From Asterias rubens (lineage: Eukaryota > Echinodermata > Asteroidea > Forcipulatida > Asteriidae): DNA of 64,000 nt. The notes beneath the pieces are model-generated. The model ran no database searches, had not been told where the DNA came from, and worked only from the letters and a program-made list of their open reading frames with translations. Location: the NCBI RefSeq assembly GCF_902459465.1, contig NC_047078.1:3868333-3932332 (forward strand). Reading direction: 5' to 3'. The translations under genes and the position numbers were made by a program. Below, piece by piece: positions 60,098-64,000 of the stretch (position 1 is its first letter; each line of letters opens with the position of its first letter).

Positions 60098-60675
60098 CTT
60101 GTGATCTTTGTCGTCACGGTCCTTATCCCTCTTCTTATGTTTCTTATGCTTTTTCTCCCCTCCATCCCTGGTGGACTTCCTTGATTTACTATCATCTTGA
60201 ATCACCTCTGATCCTGTCAGACTCTTCTTCATCGACTCAAGCTCCTTCAGTTTCTTCTCGTACTCGTCCCGGACCTTGTACTCCCCTGGGGACAGCTGCG
60301 GTACCGTTGGCGACACCGAGCTTCTCCTGGACGACGACGGTCGGGAGTTCGGTTTGCCCTTTAGGAGCCTTGCGAGCTGGACGGACTCCACGTCGTACGA
60401 CCCTCTTCTCCCGCTGCGTTCCTGGTCTAATCTATCCATCGGGAAGGTCTCCGGTATCTGGCTTCTGATCGGGGCAGGGTACCGTCCGTTGCCCGTTATC
60501 TCAGGTAGCTTACCCGAGCCGGCGTGAACCGATTCGTGGTCTAGGACTTTCGGTTTGCTGGACTGGCGACGGAGTTTGTGGGCGTGACCATTCGGAACGG
60601 TTTCCTCGGTGATGAAATAGTTGGAGGTCACCTTTGTGCCGCTGATGGTGGCTGCACCGTTCTCGATAGGTGCAA
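60098..60675 (-). CDS. Kirre/nectin-like IgSF receptor, main cytoplasmic exon
   Basis: 578 bp, phase 1 in (G|TT gives Val) and phase 0 out (AAG|GTACGT). It encodes about 192 residues with no Ig fold or hydrophobic segment: a Ser/Pro/Arg-rich middle (GRRGSYDVESVQL, SRPSSSRRSSVSP), a short predicted helix or coiled coil (EYEKKLKELESMKKS) and a strongly basic end (GEKKHKKHKKRDKDRDDKD). These features suit an intracellular signalling tail with many potential Ser/Thr kinase sites, but I recognise no catalytic domain. The basic run resembles a bipartite nuclear import signal (inference). The high GC of this exon compared with its surroundings supports coding. Confidence 0.85.
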
Positions 60676-61164
60676 CTATTGGAAAACAAAACATAACAAA
60701 GCAATAGTTAATAATGTTCGTTTAAAAAAAATCTTGTAATTTTTCACACAAACAAACAACCGGTACATCCATTGTCTGTTCACATTAGATTGTTTGTAAT
60801 CTTTGGACAATAAAGCTGTCATCATAAGATGCCTCAATCACAAGTTTTAACCCTATAACAATTGGGGCAACACGTTTCAGAGCTGCCAACATTTGCATCT
60901 TAAAATCGGGCAAATTTTGCACACCAAACAGGGAAATATTTAGAAATACATTCACAATAAATAAGGACAAAGTTTCCATAATCAGTCAGATTTTCCGATT
61001 TGTTCTTCAGAACATGGAAAAATTGGTTTAATGTCAGGGAACTTTCTGTAAAATCAGAGAGTGCTTGCAGCTTTGCATGCGAACAAGTTGTTTTAAAGCA
61101 ATGTATGTTTACTTTTTAAATAAATAGTTACAAACAAATTGTAATAACTTCCATAAAAACGTAC

Positions 61165-61287
61165 CTTTTGTCCGCTTTTGATGGCGACGGTAGCAGTAGT
61201 AGACAATGATGGGGACGACGATCAAAGCAAAGACGAATATTGCGATCAGAGCTAACACGGCCAGCACTATCGTGTACAAATTGTCCT
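61165..61287 (-). CDS. Kirre/nectin-like IgSF receptor, transmembrane exon
   Basis: 123 bp, phase 1 to phase 1, acceptor CCCAACAG and donor AAAAG|GTACG. It encodes EDNL, a hydrophobic helix of about 25 residues (TIVLAVLALIAIFVF then ALIVVPIIV), and a basic stop-transfer YYCYRRHQKR. This topology puts the Ig domains outside and the following exons in the cytoplasm. Confidence 0.9.
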
Positions 61288-61668
61288 CTGTTGGGGAAAT
61301 AAAAAATAATGATAGTTTAATAAAAAAAAAATACTCAATTTTGATTAATCAATACTCAGCACGAAAATTCGAATGCTGGGCCTTGCCAAACAATGGCAAT
61401 CTTACAATCCAGTGTTAAGCGACTGGGCTTATTTAAGGCATTGCTCCATGTTTAAGATAAAGAAGATACACTGAACTTCACTTGTGCATTTTTCAAGTAG
61501 ATTGTTCCAAAAGATATTTAAATAAAATCAATTTATCTGTTTGCATTTCATTTTGCAAAGTCAAATTCTACGAAATAAATATTGTCACATATTCAGTATT
61601 TACTCAGTAATCAAGACTCGTTTTGTTTGTATACGATATTTTGATATTTTTTTTTTGTTAACACTTAC

Positions 61669-61965
61669 CAACAATGCGGACCACAGCGTAAACACTCTCA
61701 GTGTCGATTCGGTTCCTTGCCTGACACAACACCACGGATTCGTCCATGCTGAGTGATGCGGAGGTGATAGTAAGAGTTGACTCAGACGTCCCCGAGTCGC
61801 TGATAACAAAACGGTCGTCGCTCTCGGCGATCTCAACACCGTTGTAGAACCACTGGTAACCGAGGACGTCTGGGTCGCCGGTCGCAGTGCACATCACAGA
61901 GCCGGTTTCATCCTCGTATATTTCAAGCTTAAGGAGGCTTAGACTTACTGAGATTGTAGGTGTCA
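61669..61965 (-). CDS. Kirre/nectin-like IgSF receptor, Ig3 exon
   Basis: 297 bp, phase 1 to phase 1 (acceptor TTGACAG, donor GTTG|GTAAGTG). One I-set/C2-like Ig domain: first Cys in SVMCTATG, Trp in YQWFYNG, then STLTITSASL and second Cys in VVLCQARN. Last Ig domain before the membrane, with almost no stalk. Confidence 0.9.
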
Positions 61966-62396
61966 CTGTCAAAGAAAAGAGGAAACCATTATTAAATTTG
62001 TCAGTTTCATTAAATAAGTGGATGTTCAAGCCAGGTTGGCATTCATACGAGATAATTATCACTGCAACTTCAATTTATCGTTTGGGGTAGATGGTAAATA
62101 GTTAATTGCGCAGTCCAATTCAATGACACTTTATGACTGTTGACTTAATTTTGTTTGCAAATTTAATTGTACAACTTTTAGTTAATTATCCACCAAGTTA
62201 ATGTTTGTGACAAAGGAGTGTGGTGTGCGAATTTATTTGGGTTTCAAATCAATACACTTCTTAAATGTTTTTTAGGCAGTTTTAGTTGGCGTTGTCACGT
62301 GAAAAATAACAAGAATAGTAACCATTAATAAAATACATTTTAGTGGATTGATTGCTAAGTTTTGAAAGACAGGATTGTATCACAAACTAAACTCAC

Positions 62397-62699
62397 ATTC
62401 AAAGTCCAACGGTGGCAGTTCACACTTCTGCGTCGTGGTGTACGACGGATGACTCGACAAACACTCGAAAGTAGACCCAATCATGTCATTGGTCAACACG
62501 AAGTTGACGTCATTCCTAGAGTAGAGGTCAGAGGCTCTGTAATCTCCCGATAACTCAACGTTGTTTCTAAACCAGTCGAGTTTTGGCTGGGGCTCGCCAC
62601 CACGTGACGTGCATGAGATTGTGACGTTGTCACCCTCTCGCAGGTCGGACGAGGGCAACATAGAGCAGAGTGGGTAACCGCCATCGGGTGCAGTAGCAG
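62397..62699 (-). CDS. Kirre/nectin-like IgSF receptor, Ig2 exon
   Basis: 303 bp, phase 1 to phase 1 (acceptor CTCTTTAG, donor GAAT|GTGAGT). Ig domain of the C2-set-2 type found second in Kirrel, nectin and CADM proteins: REGDNVTISCTSRGGEPQP, then KLDWFRNN and FECLSSHPS. NVT is a glycosylation sequon. An extra Cys pair outside the core (PLCSM near the start, QKCEL near the end) could form a second disulphide. Confidence 0.9.
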
Positions 62700-63243
62700 C
62701 TAAAGAGGTGAAAATAAAAATAAAAACTTAAATTGATTAATTACTCGATAGATCAGGTCTCTGGATGGCATTGACCTATTGTACAACATTTTATTTTTTA
62801 GCTTTATTTAGGTTGTTTCGTTATAAAGACCCAATTCAGATGTCGAGTCTGAGTTTTTTTTCAAAATGTTACCGTCAAATTGAAAAATTGTCAGACGTAT
62901 TGTACCCCCAAATCACTCTCTGGGTTCTAATTTTCATATTCGTAAATTTCGTTCGATGATAAGAGTTTCAAATGAAAAATGCATTTAAACAGTAACTCAA
63001 AAAAAAAAATCATCACTAATATTTTATTAAAAAATGTTGTTTCTTTTTGAAGCCCACTCTTGATCAATAAACTTCATTAACCAGCAGCTCGAAAACGAAA
63101 AGAATAAAAAAGCATTGTTATGAAATCGAAACAAACTGCACTAACGACCATCTAGGCCAGGGCAGACGAATGCAAACTCCGGCCACACTGGAGGCTGTTT
63201 TAAAATAATCCTCAAATTCTTTCAATAATGTATACAAACTTAC

Positions 63244-63398
63244 CGATGACCGTTAGAGTGGCACCGCTGGACGAGATAGCATCATTTCCTACGCCGCCAT
63301 CGCTCACTATACAATGGTAGGTACCCACGTCCGTATCTTCCACGTCTGAGATCATTAGGTTGAACTCACCAACGTCCTGGTCACCAACGATTGAAAAC
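63244..63398 (-). CDS. Kirre/nectin-like IgSF receptor, Ig1 exon, second half
   Basis: 155 bp, phase 2 in (AG|G gives Arg) and phase 1 out. It reads RFSIVGDQDVGEFNLMIS, then DVEDTDVGTYHCIVSD. This is the F-strand half of a V-type Ig domain; 'R-S-VGD-D-GE-NL-I-DV---D-G-Y-C' is a hallmark of the first Ig domain of Kirre/Rst/Kirrel/SYG proteins. It ends GATLTVIG. Confidence 0.9.
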
Positions 63399-63762
63399 CT
63401 AACAACAGGAAATAAAATTGAATAATATTTTATTTAATGCGTTGCTCATTTCTTTTGCAATACATGGATATGTTTATGTTTTACTTGTTTATGCAAATGA
63501 CAAAGGTCCGGTTTGGATTGAAAGCTAATAACTGAGCTCCCCTTGTCGATGTGTTTATTGAAAACCAGAGGCAATCAAGAACTTTCGAATGGGCAAAATG
63601 TTTAATGCATGCAAATACTAAAGCCACAGATTAAATCATCAAACAGCAAAACATAATTATACCGTTGGGTCTGTTAACATTATTTTAAAGTTTGTTTATC
63701 AAATGAAGTATTAATCTCAAAGTATTTGGAAAGGGGACTCAACGTAGTATAGGCTCACTAAC

Positions 63763-63925
63763 CTGGTGTTGCCATTGGCGATTTCGTAGTCGTAGCTAAT
63801 AGCCTGACTGTTCTGTAACCACGACACAGTCCCGACTTTGTCGACCACTTTGCACCGCATCAGGGCGTCGGTACCCTCCACGAACACGGAGCTCGACGGG
63901 ACGATTGTCAGACGTTGTCCGGACC
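63763..63925 (-). CDS. Kirre/nectin-like IgSF receptor, Ig1 exon, first half
   Basis: 163 bp, phase 1 in (acceptor TTCTCGAAG) and phase 2 out (CCAG|GTTAGTG). It encodes RLTIVPSSSVFVEGTDALM, then RCKVVDKVGTVSWLQNSQ, with the first Cys and the Trp of the Ig fold. With the next exon it forms one V-type domain split by an intron, as is common for Kirrel Ig1. The signal-peptide exon would lie beyond the right edge. In total the seven exons give about 572 residues: three Ig domains, a membrane helix and a tail of about 235 residues. Canonical Kirrel has five Ig domains, so this is a relative with three, like nectin or CADM. Such proteins are type I receptors for cell-cell recognition. Confidence 0.87.
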
Positions 63926-64000
63926 CTTCGAGAAGAAAAAAAGGTACACGAGTTAAACAAAACAAAAGTTTATGGCCTGATGTTTGGACCCTAGCAGGGT

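Larger units (their letters stand above)
59651..64000 (-). other. Introns of the Kirre/nectin-like gene
   Basis: Six introns of 362 to 489 bp (59651-60097, 60676-61164, 61288-61668, 61966-62396, 62700-63243, 63399-63762), plus the start of a seventh after 63925, all with GT-AG ends on the minus strand. They are AT-rich with long A/T runs and show no further exon. 62700-63243 is the longest at 544 bp; it contains AT-rich sequence similar to 19540-19690 ('gatcaataaacttcattaac'), a dispersed repeat trace. Confidence 0.7.

Noticed and set aside
60064-60527. Plus-strand frames of 134 and 83 codons
   Set aside because: Shadows of the GC-rich cytoplasmic exon on the minus strand.

Overview
This is a eukaryotic (metazoan) window of AT-rich, intron-rich and repeat-laden DNA. 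There is no operon structure. The echinoderm-type 5S rRNA, tRNA-derived SINEs, RTE-type LINE remains, many short foldback transposons and split immunoglobulin-superfamily (IgSF) genes all point to an echinoderm. A sea star is my best guess, from familiarity with the dispersed repeats, but the sequence alone does not prove it.

Protein-coding content is small and lies entirely on the minus strand. (1) The 5' end of a Dscam-like gene: a signal-peptide exon at 21942-22056 and, after a 15.8 kb intron, an Ig1 exon at 5763-6098. The splice phases match, and the rest of the gene runs off the left edge. (2) The 3' part of a Kirre/nectin/CADM-like receptor at 59549-63925. Seven phase-consistent exons encode three Ig domains, one transmembrane helix, a long cytoplasmic exon and a final exon whose Lys/Asp/Arg-rich tail ends at a TGA. 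Its signal-peptide exon lies beyond the right edge. Both products would be cell-surface recognition proteins.

Between the two genes is a 5S rDNA cluster with eleven recognisable 5S units at 39585-53648, all on the minus strand. Nine are full length (118 nt) and two are broken, one by a 29-nt deletion and one by a 150-bp foldback transposon plus a 19-nt deletion. Spacers are of short (about 1.2 kb) and long (about 2.1 kb) types, and a three-unit block is repeated at a 5389-bp offset, a higher-order repeat. Spacer relics extend the cluster to roughly 38.0-57.4 kb, including one unit that has lost its 5S gene. A decayed RTE reverse transcriptase sits in the left spacer relic.

Elsewhere, 29.9-32.0 kb holds a minisatellite of about 17 units (108-120 bp) grown inside the 3' end of an RTE-type retrotransposon; the units still translate as the retroelement's C-terminus. 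The remaining DNA is intron or intergenic sequence scattered with at least six short dispersed repeat families, local tandem duplications and simple repeats. Most short open frames there look like chance or repeat-derived frames.
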